The translations under genes were made by a program, and so were the position numbers. Positions 8,465 through 15,665 of a stretch of 23,206 nt of DNA are shown one piece after another. The stretch spans positions 1 through 23,206 of IMG/VR virus record IMGVR_UViG_3300020172_001089; one strand, 5' to 3'. Position 1 is the first letter of the stretch. Each line of letters starts with the position of its first letter. The notes beneath the pieces are model-generated. The model saw nothing but the letters and a program-made list of their open reading frames with translations. It searched no databases and was not told the origin of the DNA. This DNA comes from a virus.

Positions 8465-8753
8465 CTTTTTTTCTTTCGGCTTCAATTTGCTTTTGCAGTT
8501 TTTCGGTTTTTTCCATCTGGGCCTTGGCCTCTCGCTTCACCACCATCGTGTCCACATACAGCATCCCAACCAAGGGGATCATCAGCACGAAGACCAGTGC
8601 AAACAGGATCAAGACCAGAAGGTATCCAATCGACCCCGATGATGAAGACTGATTATCCACAGCAGGCATATCAGGTAACCGATTACGAAAGCCACCACCG
8701 CCGTTTCCAAAGCCCTGTCCACTATCTGATTTTTTAACCTTTGTCGCTGCCAT
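8457..8753 (-). CDS. Single-TM coiled-coil protein overlapping the upstream gene (spanin-like candidate)
   Basis: The product has 98 residues. Its N-terminus (1-42) is polar and Gly/Ser-rich. A strong membrane helix covers about 43-65 (IGYLLVLILFALVFVLMIPL), and a charged helix with coiled-coil character covers 72-96 (VKREAKAQMEKTEKLQKQIE). Its first 145 bases lie inside the upstream gene in another frame. A weak GGTGA precedes the ATG. One membrane helix followed by a coiled coil is the shape of an inner-membrane spanin, but in spanins the helix is at the extreme N-terminus, and no lipobox partner is visible. I therefore treat this only as a candidate. Confidence 0.7.
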   Translation of the reverse strand: MAATKVKKSDSGQGFGNGGGGFRNRLPDMPAVDNQSSSSGSIGYLLVLILFALVFVLMIPLVGMLYVDTMVVKREAKAQMEKTEKLQKQIEAERKKDD

Positions 8754-9178
8754 GCTTTCACCCGCTTCTCGTGCAACTCCCGTGCCGCTTGCTCCGATTT
8801 CTGATCCAACAGCCGTTGATACTCTTCAACGATTTCCCGCCAGAGATCGGGCATCCCCATCTCCCAGCGCACCATTCTCTCAAGATCGGCATAGAACTGT
8901 TTGGTCTGCCGCAGATACATCACATTGTCTATGGCTTGTGTGGCAAGGTCGTCTTTGATCCCCTTCTTTCTGTTCTCTTCCCGTTGAACTTCCGCTTTTT
9001 CATGGCTGGTTTCCAGTTCTGCTTGGCCCTTGAAGAAGTTTGAAAGTGCGCCGCCAACTTCGCTTGTGATCTTTGTCAGATCGTTGCCCGTTTTCTTCAG
9101 GTCTTGATAGACGGCAACGCACCCCTTTATGCCTTCATAGGCTCCCTTACAGATTGCAAAGGCCGTGATTGGGTCAAT
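8609..9178 (-). CDS. Tail-anchored helical protein of the lysis island, apparently starting at ATT
   Basis: The reading frame is open from the in-frame TAA at 9184-9182 down to the stop at 8609. The only start with a ribosome binding site is ATT at 9178: AGGAG at 9189-9185 lies six bases upstream. This gives 189 residues beginning (I/M)DPITAFAICKGAYEG. From memory, conserved aquatic-phage proteins near lysis genes begin MDPxTA, which supports this start. The first ATG (8920) lacks a Shine-Dalgarno and would remove 86 residues. Residues 50-150 are highly charged and helical, and residues 157-178 form a membrane helix (ALETAVVAFVIGYLICLLWI), followed by a short polar tail. Function is unknown; position and topology suggest a lysis or membrane role. 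The 3' end overlaps the next gene by 145 bases. Confidence 0.75.
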   Translation of the reverse strand: MDPITAFAICKGAYEGIKGCVAVYQDLKKTGNDLTKITSEVGGALSNFFKGQAELETSHEKAEVQREENRKKGIKDDLATQAIDNVMYLRQTKQFYADLERMVRWEMGMPDLWREIVEEYQRLLDQKSEQAARELHEKRVKAWQRQRLKNQIVDRALETAVVAFVIGYLICLLWIISLHHRGRLDTFWS

Positions 9179-9190
9179 TTGTTACTCCTA
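9176..9190 (-). promoter_or_regulatory. Ribosome binding site deciding an ATT start
   Basis: AGGAG (9189-9185) overlaps the stop codon of the upstream fibre gene (TAG, 9190-9188) and sits six bases before ATT (9178-9176). No ATG, GTG or TTG in the correct frame lies at a workable distance. Confidence 0.7.
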
Positions 9191-11005
9191 GCTAAGCTCA
9201 AACCAACTCAAAAACCCGCCCCGAGAAACAGAGTAGGTTGAACCAGCGGGAATAATAAGGGACGCTGTGTAAGTGAAATTACCAATGGTACTGTTAGCCC
9301 CTTGGAAATTAACCAAAACAAGACTGTCAACGGTGACAGAAAAACCAGCGTAACTCCCATCCCCAACAATAGAAATAGAAATTGGTCGTCCTGTTGAGTT
9401 TGTGTACGATGTGCCAGCCGTTCTAGAACCGGTCAAATTCTGCCAAGTCTGGCTTGCCCCAATGGGCTTTGCAGCGGTGGCCAAGTTTGCAACGGTTACC
9501 GTGCCTGTGCCTGATACGCTGGTGGCCGAACCCGCAGCAATACTAGACTGCGCAATCCAAGTAGGGGCCGCAGCGCCATTGGATTGCAACACCTGTCCAG
9601 AAGTGCCTGCCGCTGAATACGCATGGGCCGTGCCGGTACCGTACCCAACCCCTCCGTTTATTGGGGTATCAGTCGAATTTGTGCCGCCATTTGCAATTGG
9701 CAAAGTGCCAGACACCATGGTTGTCAGGTTTACTGGGTCCCAAACAAAAGTGCCCTGCCAAGTTAAAACTCTGTTTGTGGCAGTGGGCGCAGGTGCAAAT
9801 GTTGTGCCCCCGCCAAGTTGATACGGTATTTGATAGTTGCTGCCGCCCGAAAGATTTGCGGCGCTGCCCGTAGTGTTTTGGTTGAACGTGGGGAAGTTGG
9901 TTAAACTTGCCGCTGACCCGTTAGGGGCTAAAACATCTGTCCCAATAACCAACCCGAGGTTTGTGCGTGCTCCTGGCGCAGTAGTTGCACCCGTACCACC
10001 AGAAGCAACGGCCAACGTAGCGGATAGGCTCCCAGCCGAACCAGTTGTATTTTGGTTGAACGTGGGCCAAGTGAACGTACCCGTACTAAAGTTACCCGAC
10101 TGTGGGGTTCCCAAAATAGGGGTTGTCAACGATGGGTTGGTGGACAGCACGTTCGAGCCGCTGCCCGTTGAAGAGGTTACGCCCGTACCACCATTGGCAA
10201 CTGGCAAAGTGCCTGACACATCTGCCGTCAAAGACACCGACCCCCATGTGGGAGCCCCAGAAGAATTGCCGTGCAGTACCTGGGTAGAAGTGCCAGCCAA
10301 CGTGGTGGCCATCGCAGTGGTGGTAGAGCCGTACACAATGCCGTACTGCGTCAAATTGCTTGCCTGCCCAGTACCGCCGTTGGCCACTGCCAAGGTGCCC
10401 GTGATGTCCGCCGTGCTCAGATCGATAGCATCCCAGCTTGTGTCTGTACCATTAGACTTGAGGTACTTGCCGTTGGCCGTGGTTTGCACGGGAGCCAAAG
10501 CATTGAAGGCTGCGTTGGCCGTGGTTTGCCCAGTACCACCGTTGGCGATAGCCAGAGTGCCCGTCAAGTTCTGGGCTTGCACTTCATAGAAGTTGGTCCC
10601 GTCAGACCAAACCAAAACTTTGTTACCGTTAGAAACAACAATACCCGCGCCCGCTGCGGTGGTGTTACCAATCACAGTCGAGTTGTAAATGGTCATTGAA
10701 TAGCCGCTGTTGTTCCAAACAATGAAAGTTTTGGAGACAGGGGGTGCGTAAACAGAAAAAGCAGCCCCCGTTGTGGTGGTGAACTGCAATATGGCATACA
10801 CCGCTTGGTCGTTTGCCGCTGTGGACGTAGGGCCGTTGCTGTAGGTCAAGGCTTGGCTGGCAGCAATTACGCTAACAGTCTGGTACCCAGTAACCGCAGA
10901 CTCTAGGATGTACGTCAAGTTGTTGTTGGTCGTATCCCCCCAGACACCTGCTTGGGTGCCGTTGGTTGGGAGTTCAATCCGAAGGTTTGGTGAATACGTA
11001 CTCAT
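9188..11005 (-). CDS. Tail fibre protein with GGTG repeats
   Basis: The product has 605 residues and starts at the ATG at 11005, with AAGGA six bases upstream. The N-terminus (TYSPNLRIELPTNGTQAGVW, then GDTTNNNLTYILESA) is a well-known attachment-type domain of phage fibres. The shaft contains repeated (L/P)xVANGGTGxT units (near residues 153, 210 and 270, with later variants ASGGTGATT and ANGGTNSTD), Ser/Thr/Asn-rich and typical of trimeric beta fibres. The C-terminus (SYTNSTGRPISISIVGDGSY to GGFLSWFELS) looks like a compact tip domain. Its role is host-surface binding. A segment in the middle is almost the same as one in the larger fibre gene, which suggests exchange between the two. Confidence 0.93.
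   Translation of the reverse strand: MSTYSPNLRIELPTNGTQAGVWGDTTNNNLTYILESAVTGYQTVSVIAASQALTYSNGPTSTAANDQAVYAILQFTTTTGAAFSVYAPPVSKTFIVWNNSGYSMTIYNSTVIGNTTAAGAGIVVSNGNKVLVWSDGTNFYEVQAQNLTGTLAIANGGTGQTTANAAFNALAPVQTTANGKYLKSNGTDTSWDAIDLSTADITGTLAVANGGTGQASNLTQYGIVYGSTTTAMATTLAGTSTQVLHGNSSGAPTWGSVSLTADVSGTLPVANGGTGVTSSTGSGSNVLSTNPSLTTPILGTPQSGNFSTGTFTWPTFNQNTTGSAGSLSATLAVASGGTGATTAPGARTNLGLVIGTDVLAPNGSAASLTNFPTFNQNTTGSAANLSGGSNYQIPYQLGGGTTFAPAPTATNRVLTWQGTFVWDPVNLTTMVSGTLPIANGGTNSTDTPINGGVGYGTGTAHAYSAAGTSGQVLQSNGAAAPTWIAQSSIAAGSATSVSGTGTVTVANLATAAKPIGASQTWQNLTGSRTAGTSYTNSTGRPISISIVGDGSYAGFSVTVDSLVLVNFQGANSTIGNFTYTASLIIPAGSTYSVSRGGFLSWFELS
10040..10212 (-). repeat. Segment shared with the larger fibre gene (copy 1)
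   Basis: This stretch encodes VANGGTGVTSSTGSGSNVLS, then PSLTTPILGTPQSGNFSTG and FTWPTFNQNTTGSAGS. It matches the segment at 14085-14258 closely, including 32 identical bases (10053-10084 against 14099-14130). A shorter, more degenerate copy (PTFNQNTTGSA) lies at about 9866-9896. Confidence 0.9.
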
Positions 11006-11060
11006 TGCTTTTCCTTACATTGCTTCGCCAGCGGTGCCCGTCAAGTTTTAATCTACGCTG

Positions 11061-11222
11061 TTATTGAGGCGGGGGCGGCACCAGAGTTGCCTGGAAGTCC
11101 ACACCGGCTTGGCGCAGTTTCATAAACAAGTCAAGGCAGTCGGCAATTGATCCTGCGGACAGTTGGCGCATGACCAAGTTGTACTCGGCGGGGGTCAGTT
11201 CAATTTTGATTTTGTCGTTCAT
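11061..11222 (-). CDS. 53-residue small protein between fibre genes
   Basis: ATG at 11222 to TAA at 11063-11061 gives 53 residues: MNDKIKIELTPAEYNLVMRQ, then a helix with ADCLDLFMKLRQAG and a Pro-rich end VPPPPQ. AGAGGA precedes the start, and the gene lies nine bases after the previous stop. The pattern KIELTPAEYNLVMRxL is, from memory, seen in short phage proteins encoded near tail fibre genes. The function is unknown to me. A 55-base gap follows, containing only the ribosome binding site of the next fibre gene. Confidence 0.8.
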   Translation of the reverse strand: MNDKIKIELTPAEYNLVMRQLSAGSIADCLDLFMKLRQAGVDFQATLVPPPPQ

Positions 11223-11231
11223 AGCGTCCTC

Positions 11232-11588
11232 TTAGACGGGTGGAGTTGGAGTTGGTGACGGGGGAGCCCACGGCAAGTCGGCGTCCGTCACAGGATCAAT
11301 CTTATCGGCAATCTGCTGGGCAATCACCCCATCGACGTGTTCCGCATAGGAATCCACGACCAAAGGCTCAATCCAACTGAGCACAATTGCTTGCGTCAAT
11401 TGGTCAAACGGCACAAAGTCTGACTGGCTGGGGTTGGGTGCAAACGGCGTAGCGCCGCTAAACGTGCCCGTGTTGCCATTCTCGTCAGTGCCTGTTTTTG
11501 TCCAGTAGGTCTGCACAACGTAGTCGGGTTTGGTCCCGGCGGTTGTGACTTTCATACCGGTCACGGCCCATGTGTAAGTGATTGCCAT
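11232..11588 (-). CDS. Fibre-associated small protein (cyanophage-like DUF, possible fibre accessory)
   Basis: The product has 118 residues: MAITYTWAVTGMKVTTAGTK, then a beta-rich region, DFVPFDQLTQAIVLSWIEPL, a helix and a Pro/Thr-rich tail. AGGAG lies nine bases before the ATG at 11588. From memory, the MAITxxW...DFVPYDxLTEAxVLxWV pattern is a conserved family in cyanophages and other aquatic phages, usually next to fibre genes. A role in fibre assembly or attachment is inferred from position. The 53-base gap before it holds the direct repeat TTGGCC twice (in GATTTGGCCTCAGATTGGCC, plus strand), with no clear meaning. Confidence 0.85.
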   Translation of the reverse strand: MAITYTWAVTGMKVTTAGTKPDYVVQTYWTKTGTDENGNTGTFSGATPFAPNPSQSDFVPFDQLTQAIVLSWIEPLVVDSYAEHVDGVIAQQIADKIDPVTDADLPWAPPSPTPTPPV

Positions 11589-11641
11589 AGCTCAATGCTC
11601 CTAAGATTTGGCCTCAGATTGGCCGGTTGAATGATACCGCT

Positions 11642-11884
11642 TTACGGGGTTTCCTGCGGCATTGCCGCTTTTATTTCGTCCGCTGTAGCCGCCGCATCAA
11701 TGGCTATCTGCATGGCTGCATACTTTTCACGAATGGTTTGTCGCGCTGCTTCTGCTGCTACGGCGTCATTACCCGGAATCTGCTTCATTATTACTTCGTC
11801 ATACGGCTTGAATTCTTCCGCACGCGCTTCACGACGTTTATCGTGCGCGATTGCTTTGGCTTTGCCAATGTTGATGACAATCAT
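11642..11884 (-). CDS. Small helical fibre-accessory protein
   Basis: The product has 80 residues: MIVINIGKAKAIAHDKRREA, then EEFKPYDEVIMKQIPG and a long Ala-rich helix ending in ATADEIKAAMPQ. The ATG overlaps the previous stop as ATGA, with GGAG just upstream. From memory, the KAKxIAHxxRRxxRxxEFxPxD pattern is common in small proteins following phage fibre genes, possibly tail-fibre assembly factors. The chaperone role is inference. Confidence 0.82.
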   Translation of the reverse strand: MIVINIGKAKAIAHDKRREARAEEFKPYDEVIMKQIPGNDAVAAEAARQTIREKYAAMQIAIDAAATADEIKAAMPQETP

Positions 11885-12072
11885 TCTGAGTACTCCCAGG
11901 CATTTCTAAAGGTGCGGTCTGTCGGAATGTCGGCGACATCCACAATCTTGTAGGGGTTTCCCGCAGGAACATCCTTGACGGCAATTTGCTCAATTGTTAA
12001 CCCACACTCTGGTGCAGGGCAAAGCACGGCCACGCCGCCGTCTGGAGTTTTGTAGATGATTCTTTGGTTCAT
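11881..12072 (-). CDS. Small fibre-accessory protein ending in DRTFRNAWE
   Basis: The product has 63 residues: MNQRIIYKTPDGGVAVLCPA, a middle helix (TIEQIAVKDVPAG), then KIVDVADIPTDRTFRNAWEY. It begins ten bases after the large fibre gene with only a weak purine run before the ATG, so it is probably coupled. The VPxGxPYxIVDxxDIPxDRTFRNAWE ending is, from memory, a recurrent feature of small proteins next to phage fibres. It has two Cys residues (C18, C23) that I do not interpret further. Confidence 0.85.
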   Translation of the reverse strand: MNQRIIYKTPDGGVAVLCPAPECGLTIEQIAVKDVPAGNPYKIVDVADIPTDRTFRNAWEYSE

Positions 12073-12081
12073 AGGGTTCTT

Positions 12082-15000
12082 TCAGCGGAAAATTGCTACA
12101 TTAACAATTGTTTGGTCTTCACTTACATTGTTAATCGCATCAGTGCAGCCAATACTTACCGCAGATGTTGAATAAGTTGCTGATCCCGTTGTAACTGTTT
12201 GTCCACCTGCGCCAACAAGTGAGCAAGACGCGACTGTTGCATAATCAGTGTCGGGCATTGCGGTAGTTAGATTTACGACATACCGCCCTGTGCCGCTATC
12301 TGTAATACTGCTCACATTTACACTTGCGCGAATAGCCACAGTGCCCGTGCCGTTAAAGTTCACCCAGGCCCTGGCCATGTAATATGAAGGGGACCCCGAT
12401 GTCGTGGCTATGGTTCCTCCACCAACAGTTAATCCATTCAAAACAGAAGTACCGGCGGGATTAACGTAGTAGTTGGTGTTGTCGGAGTCGTAGAAGAGGG
12501 GGGAGCGGACGCTGCCTGCTACTTGGGTGAAGCCATAAGGAATTTCAAAATATGAGCCGTTCCAGTACCAAATCCAACCACGAGAGTTATCATGAACACC
12601 CACGTTATCTCCGCCGGTTGACATGAACACATGGCGTGAACCAATGCCGTAACCTGACCAGCCGCCTCGCCCGTTGCCATATGTTGCTACGTTTCCGTAG
12701 CTATTACTTGCTGGCTCAGGAGCCCAAAGCCCGTAACCATAAGTTTGAAAATAAAACCCGGTATTGTTTTGAGCACGGAACCAGTCGTTGGCTAAAACAT
12801 AGCTGAGTTGTGATGTGCCGGCGGGGTCCAGGTAATACCCGGTATTGTTGTTGTCGTAGAAAATGGGGGCACGCATTGACCCAGATGCAAATATATTTCC
12901 GCCGGTATCTATTCCTGCAACGGTAGCCGCTGCCGCTTCGGAGTAAAAGTGGAATGATTCTGTGCCAACTAACACCGAGGCATTTCGCTTACCAACGTAC
13001 CAACCGCTGCCAGAGCCGCCGTTATAGCGAACCATAGCCTCCCACCCGTTACCTGGGTTTATGTAGAGGTATTTATTAGACGCGCCGGTTATTTGAAGGT
13101 CAAAAATATTTGACGTGCTGCGGGGGTCAACGTAATACGTGGTGTCGTTGGAGTCGTAAAAAATAGTACCGTCTACACGACCACCGGAATAAATGCCGGT
13201 TGAACAATAAATGTTATAGGCGGAATTGGTTGTTGAAGTCCCAAAACCCCAACAGTTGTTGGCGTAGAGGTAATAAGACGCCCAACGTCCCCCGGTTTCA
13301 TAATAAATGCCACCGTTTGCTGAGCCATCAAACATTAAGTGTGGTTGATTGCCGCCACCTTGAAAATGAATTCCCCGCCAAGTACTTCTTGACCCAAGAA
13401 TTGCTATAGCTCCGTAGCTACTTGTTGTGTTTGCGTTTAACTCCGCCGTATTTATTGCGGGCCAATACAACCCACCAAGTGTGTTACATTGAATCCAAGT
13501 GTCGGTTTGATAATATGTGTTGCCAAACTTACCAACGTATGTACTAGCGGCATACCCGCCAAGATTGGTGGAATTTGATGCCGTTGTTGCAGTAGCCGCA
13601 TTGCCCGTGACATTAATACCCCAAGTGCCCGAAGCACCGCCGCCTGTCAGGGTGGGGGCGTAGCTGTTGTAGTTGCCGGAGTGAAGAAGTGTTTGTACGG
13701 TTGTTCCATCATAAAACTTGCCGCCACCATAAATATAAGTAGAAGCCGTTCCTTTTATGTATGTGCCTTGTCCAGCAGTAGCGTTGTACCCAAACGAATC
13801 GGATTGACCCGCCATATTAAGTACGGTAGCGCCAGTAGCAGTACTTGTAATAACGCCGCTGAACGAGCCGGTTGTTCCTGCTATCCCCCCAACGGCAGTG
13901 AACGCCCCCTGGTCGGTAAAGCTGAACCGGGTCGTTGGCGTCCCAGCCACGCTGGTCATAAACCGATAGGTCCAACCGGTGTTATCCCCAAACTGCAAAT
14001 AATAGGTGTTGGGGCTTGTGGCGTTGCTGACTGTGTAATTGCCAGATATTGTTCCGCCAGTCAAATTAGCGGCGCTTCCAGCAGATCCAGTAGTGTTCTG
14101 GTTGAACGTGGGCCAAGTGAACGTACCCGTGCTGAAGTTGCCTGACTGCGGAGTTCCCAAAATAGGAGTGACAAGCGATGGGCTGCTTGATAAAACAACT
14201 GAGCCCGTACCCGTGGAAGAAGTTACGCCCGTGCCACCACTTGCTACCGGGAGGGTGCCGCTGACGTGCGTGGCCAAGCCAATTTTGCCCCAGCTTGGGG
14301 CTGAACTCACGCCGCCGGAGATCAGTGCATTGCCAACCGCTACGTCTGCGAGTTTGGCCAGAGAAGTCGTTGTATCCGCATACAGCAAATCTCCCACAGC
14401 ATAGGAGGTCTGCCCGGTGCCGCCCAGAGGAGCGGACACTGCCGTGAAGCCTGTAGCCAACGAACCCGCCGCCAGTGCCCCAGTCCCCGTAATTCCTGTG
14501 TAAGAGCCACTGAGCCTTGAAGTGCCCAACGTGCCAGACGTAATGTTGCTTGCGTTGGTCGTGTCCGTGGTGGCTGATGCCGCAAGCCCAGACACCGCCC
14601 CTGCGGCGATCGCTATGGCCGTATTGGTGACCGAAGTGATCTGGCCCTGGGCGTTGACCGCAAACACAGGAACCTGCGATGCAGAGCCGTAGGTAGCCGC
14701 CGTCACCCCGGTGGTGGCGATGTTGAATGTGTAGGTAGGGGACTCAGACAGCCCTGTCCCTGCGGTGTAGGTAATGGGTGCAGCAAACTGCTGGAAAACA
14801 ATTGCCGTTGTGCCAACTGTTATCGGAGGTGCAGTCTGTTGTACCCAAGCGGTATTGAGATTGACCGTACCGCTGGTCACCAAGAAAAAGTCACCCTCGT
14901 CAATCTGGTCAACGCCTGTACCAGCGGTATCGAAGTCGGTTGCCCGGGTCAGTATGTATGGCGTTCCAGCGGAACCAACCTGAGTGACCGTGTACACACC

Positions 15001-15663
15001 GTTGTTTGCTTGCGTGGCTTCGTTCTTCACCAGTATCCGGTTTGAAGCGACGGTAAGCGTTGAGTCCACAGACAAAGCACCGTTGGCGGTCGCCGTGAGC
15101 GTAGCTCCCACCCCAGAAGTGCCGTTGTTGTACGTGTTTGCTGGCAGGGCTGCGGTAGTCGCCAAATCCACTGCTTCGTGGAAATGAATGCCCGATGCAA
15201 TGGCGTCAGCGTACTGCTTGTTGACAATATCTGTGTTGTTGACCGGGGTTGTAGAAACTGTTCCCGCAGTGATGTTGGCCGTGCTGATGTTGGCCGTGCT
15301 GGTGCCTAGTGTGCCGATGTCGAGAACGTCAACAGCCAGCCCCGCCGCGCTTAGATAAACCGAGCGCGAAGACGGGTAGGTCACAAAGACGTTCTTGGTG
15401 CCCGCAGCAAAAGAAACCAATGACCCTGCGTTGCTGGAAGACAGCACGGTGGTACGAGACAGGGTTGTGCCCGATGAGGTGTACGTACCAATACCAACTT
15501 CCCAGTCCCCTGTAATCAGGTCTACGATGGTGTAGTACGTGGTGTTACCGTTGCCAACCGTGGAAAACGACTGATACCCAAGAACGGCTCCACCAAGCGT
15601 GACAGTACCCGTCCCAGTGGTTGTGGTTATCTCTTGTACCCTGTCTTTTACTACGAGTGCCAT
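12082..15663 (-). CDS. Large tail fibre protein with GGTG and YYxDP repeats
   Basis: The product has 1193 residues. I chose the ATG at 15663 (MALVVKDRVQE) because AGGA lies seven bases upstream and the previous stop is adjacent. A ten-codon N-terminal extension is possible but unlikely. Residues 1-100 form the MALVVKDRVQExTTTTGTG ... GYQSFSTVGNGNTTYY head. Residues about 155-295 form a domain widespread in phage tail proteins (DIVNKQYADAIASGI to RILVKNEATQANNGVYTV to ATDFDTAGTGVDQI). GGTG repeats and a segment shared with the second fibre follow. The distal third has three (I/L)FYDSxxTxYYVxPxxTS repeats. The end is a beta domain (RAWVNFNGTGTVAIRASVN, then VNLTTAMPDTDYA). I infer a trimeric adhesin contacting the host. 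Four accessory genes follow it. Confidence 0.93.
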   Translation of the reverse strand: MALVVKDRVQEITTTTGTGTVTLGGAVLGYQSFSTVGNGNTTYYTIVDLITGDWEVGIGTYTSSGTTLSRTTVLSSSNAGSLVSFAAGTKNVFVTYPSSRSVYLSAAGLAVDVLDIGTLGTSTANISTANITAGTVSTTPVNNTDIVNKQYADAIASGIHFHEAVDLATTAALPANTYNNGTSGVGATLTATANGALSVDSTLTVASNRILVKNEATQANNGVYTVTQVGSAGTPYILTRATDFDTAGTGVDQIDEGDFFLVTSGTVNLNTAWVQQTAPPITVGTTAIVFQQFAAPITYTAGTGLSESPTYTFNIATTGVTAATYGSASQVPVFAVNAQGQITSVTNTAIAIAAGAVSGLAASATTDTTNASNITSGTLGTSRLSGSYTGITGTGALAAGSLATGFTAVSAPLGGTGQTSYAVGDLLYADTTTSLAKLADVAVGNALISGGVSSAPSWGKIGLATHVSGTLPVASGGTGVTSSTGTGSVVLSSSPSLVTPILGTPQSGNFSTGTFTWPTFNQNTTGSAGSAANLTGGTISGNYTVSNATSPNTYYLQFGDNTGWTYRFMTSVAGTPTTRFSFTDQGAFTAVGGIAGTTGSFSGVITSTATGATVLNMAGQSDSFGYNATAGQGTYIKGTASTYIYGGGKFYDGTTVQTLLHSGNYNSYAPTLTGGGASGTWGINVTGNAATATTASNSTNLGGYAASTYVGKFGNTYYQTDTWIQCNTLGGLYWPAINTAELNANTTSSYGAIAILGSRSTWRGIHFQGGGNQPHLMFDGSANGGIYYETGGRWASYYLYANNCWGFGTSTTNSAYNIYCSTGIYSGGRVDGTIFYDSNDTTYYVDPRSTSNIFDLQITGASNKYLYINPGNGWEAMVRYNGGSGSGWYVGKRNASVLVGTESFHFYSEAAAATVAGIDTGGNIFASGSMRAPIFYDNNNTGYYLDPAGTSQLSYVLANDWFRAQNNTGFYFQTYGYGLWAPEPASNSYGNVATYGNGRGGWSGYGIGSRHVFMSTGGDNVGVHDNSRGWIWYWNGSYFEIPYGFTQVAGSVRSPLFYDSDNTNYYVNPAGTSVLNGLTVGGGTIATTSGSPSYYMARAWVNFNGTGTVAIRASVNVSSITDSGTGRYVVNLTTAMPDTDYATVASCSLVGAGGQTVTTGSATYSTSAVSIGCTDAINNVSEDQTIVNVAIFR
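12440..13170 (-). repeat. Three dispersed FYD...YYxxP repeats in the fibre
   Basis: The unit FYDS/N-x-x-T-x-YY-V/L-x-P-x-x-T-S is encoded near 12448-12505, 12815-12872 and 13110-13170. The copies are spaced unevenly (about 370 and 290 bases). Each probably marks a shaft segment boundary. Confidence 0.85.
14085..14258 (-). repeat. Segment shared with the second fibre gene (copy 2)
   Basis: This stretch encodes VASGGTGVTSSTGTGSVVLS, then PSLVTPILGTPQSGNFSTG and FTWPTFNQNTTGSAGS, matching 10040-10212. The two copies are in frame in both genes. Confidence 0.9.
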
Positions 15664-15665
15664 AT

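Noticed and set aside
8609-8923. Start of the lysis-island membrane protein at GTG 8923 or ATG 8920
   Set aside because: Neither has a Shine-Dalgarno sequence. The frame is open and coding-like for 85 further codons up to an ATT with a well-placed AGGAG.
9837-10589. Plus-strand open frame (250 codons) opposite the second fibre, with a similar frame at 14039-14404
   Set aside because: Both encode the antisense of the same GGTG fibre repeats (PVPPLATGKVP type). Their similarity comes from the shared fibre segment.
11016-11044. Possible promoter with TTGACG on the minus strand (11044-11039) before the second fibre gene
   Set aside because: At 17 bases spacing there is no acceptable -10 element (AATGTA), and the gap is only 55 bases inside a co-directional operon.
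10040-14258. Shared fibre segment considered as a diversity-generating retroelement template/variable pair
   Set aside because: Differences are scattered and not confined to adenines, both copies lie inside coding fibre shafts, and no reverse transcriptase gene is in the window.
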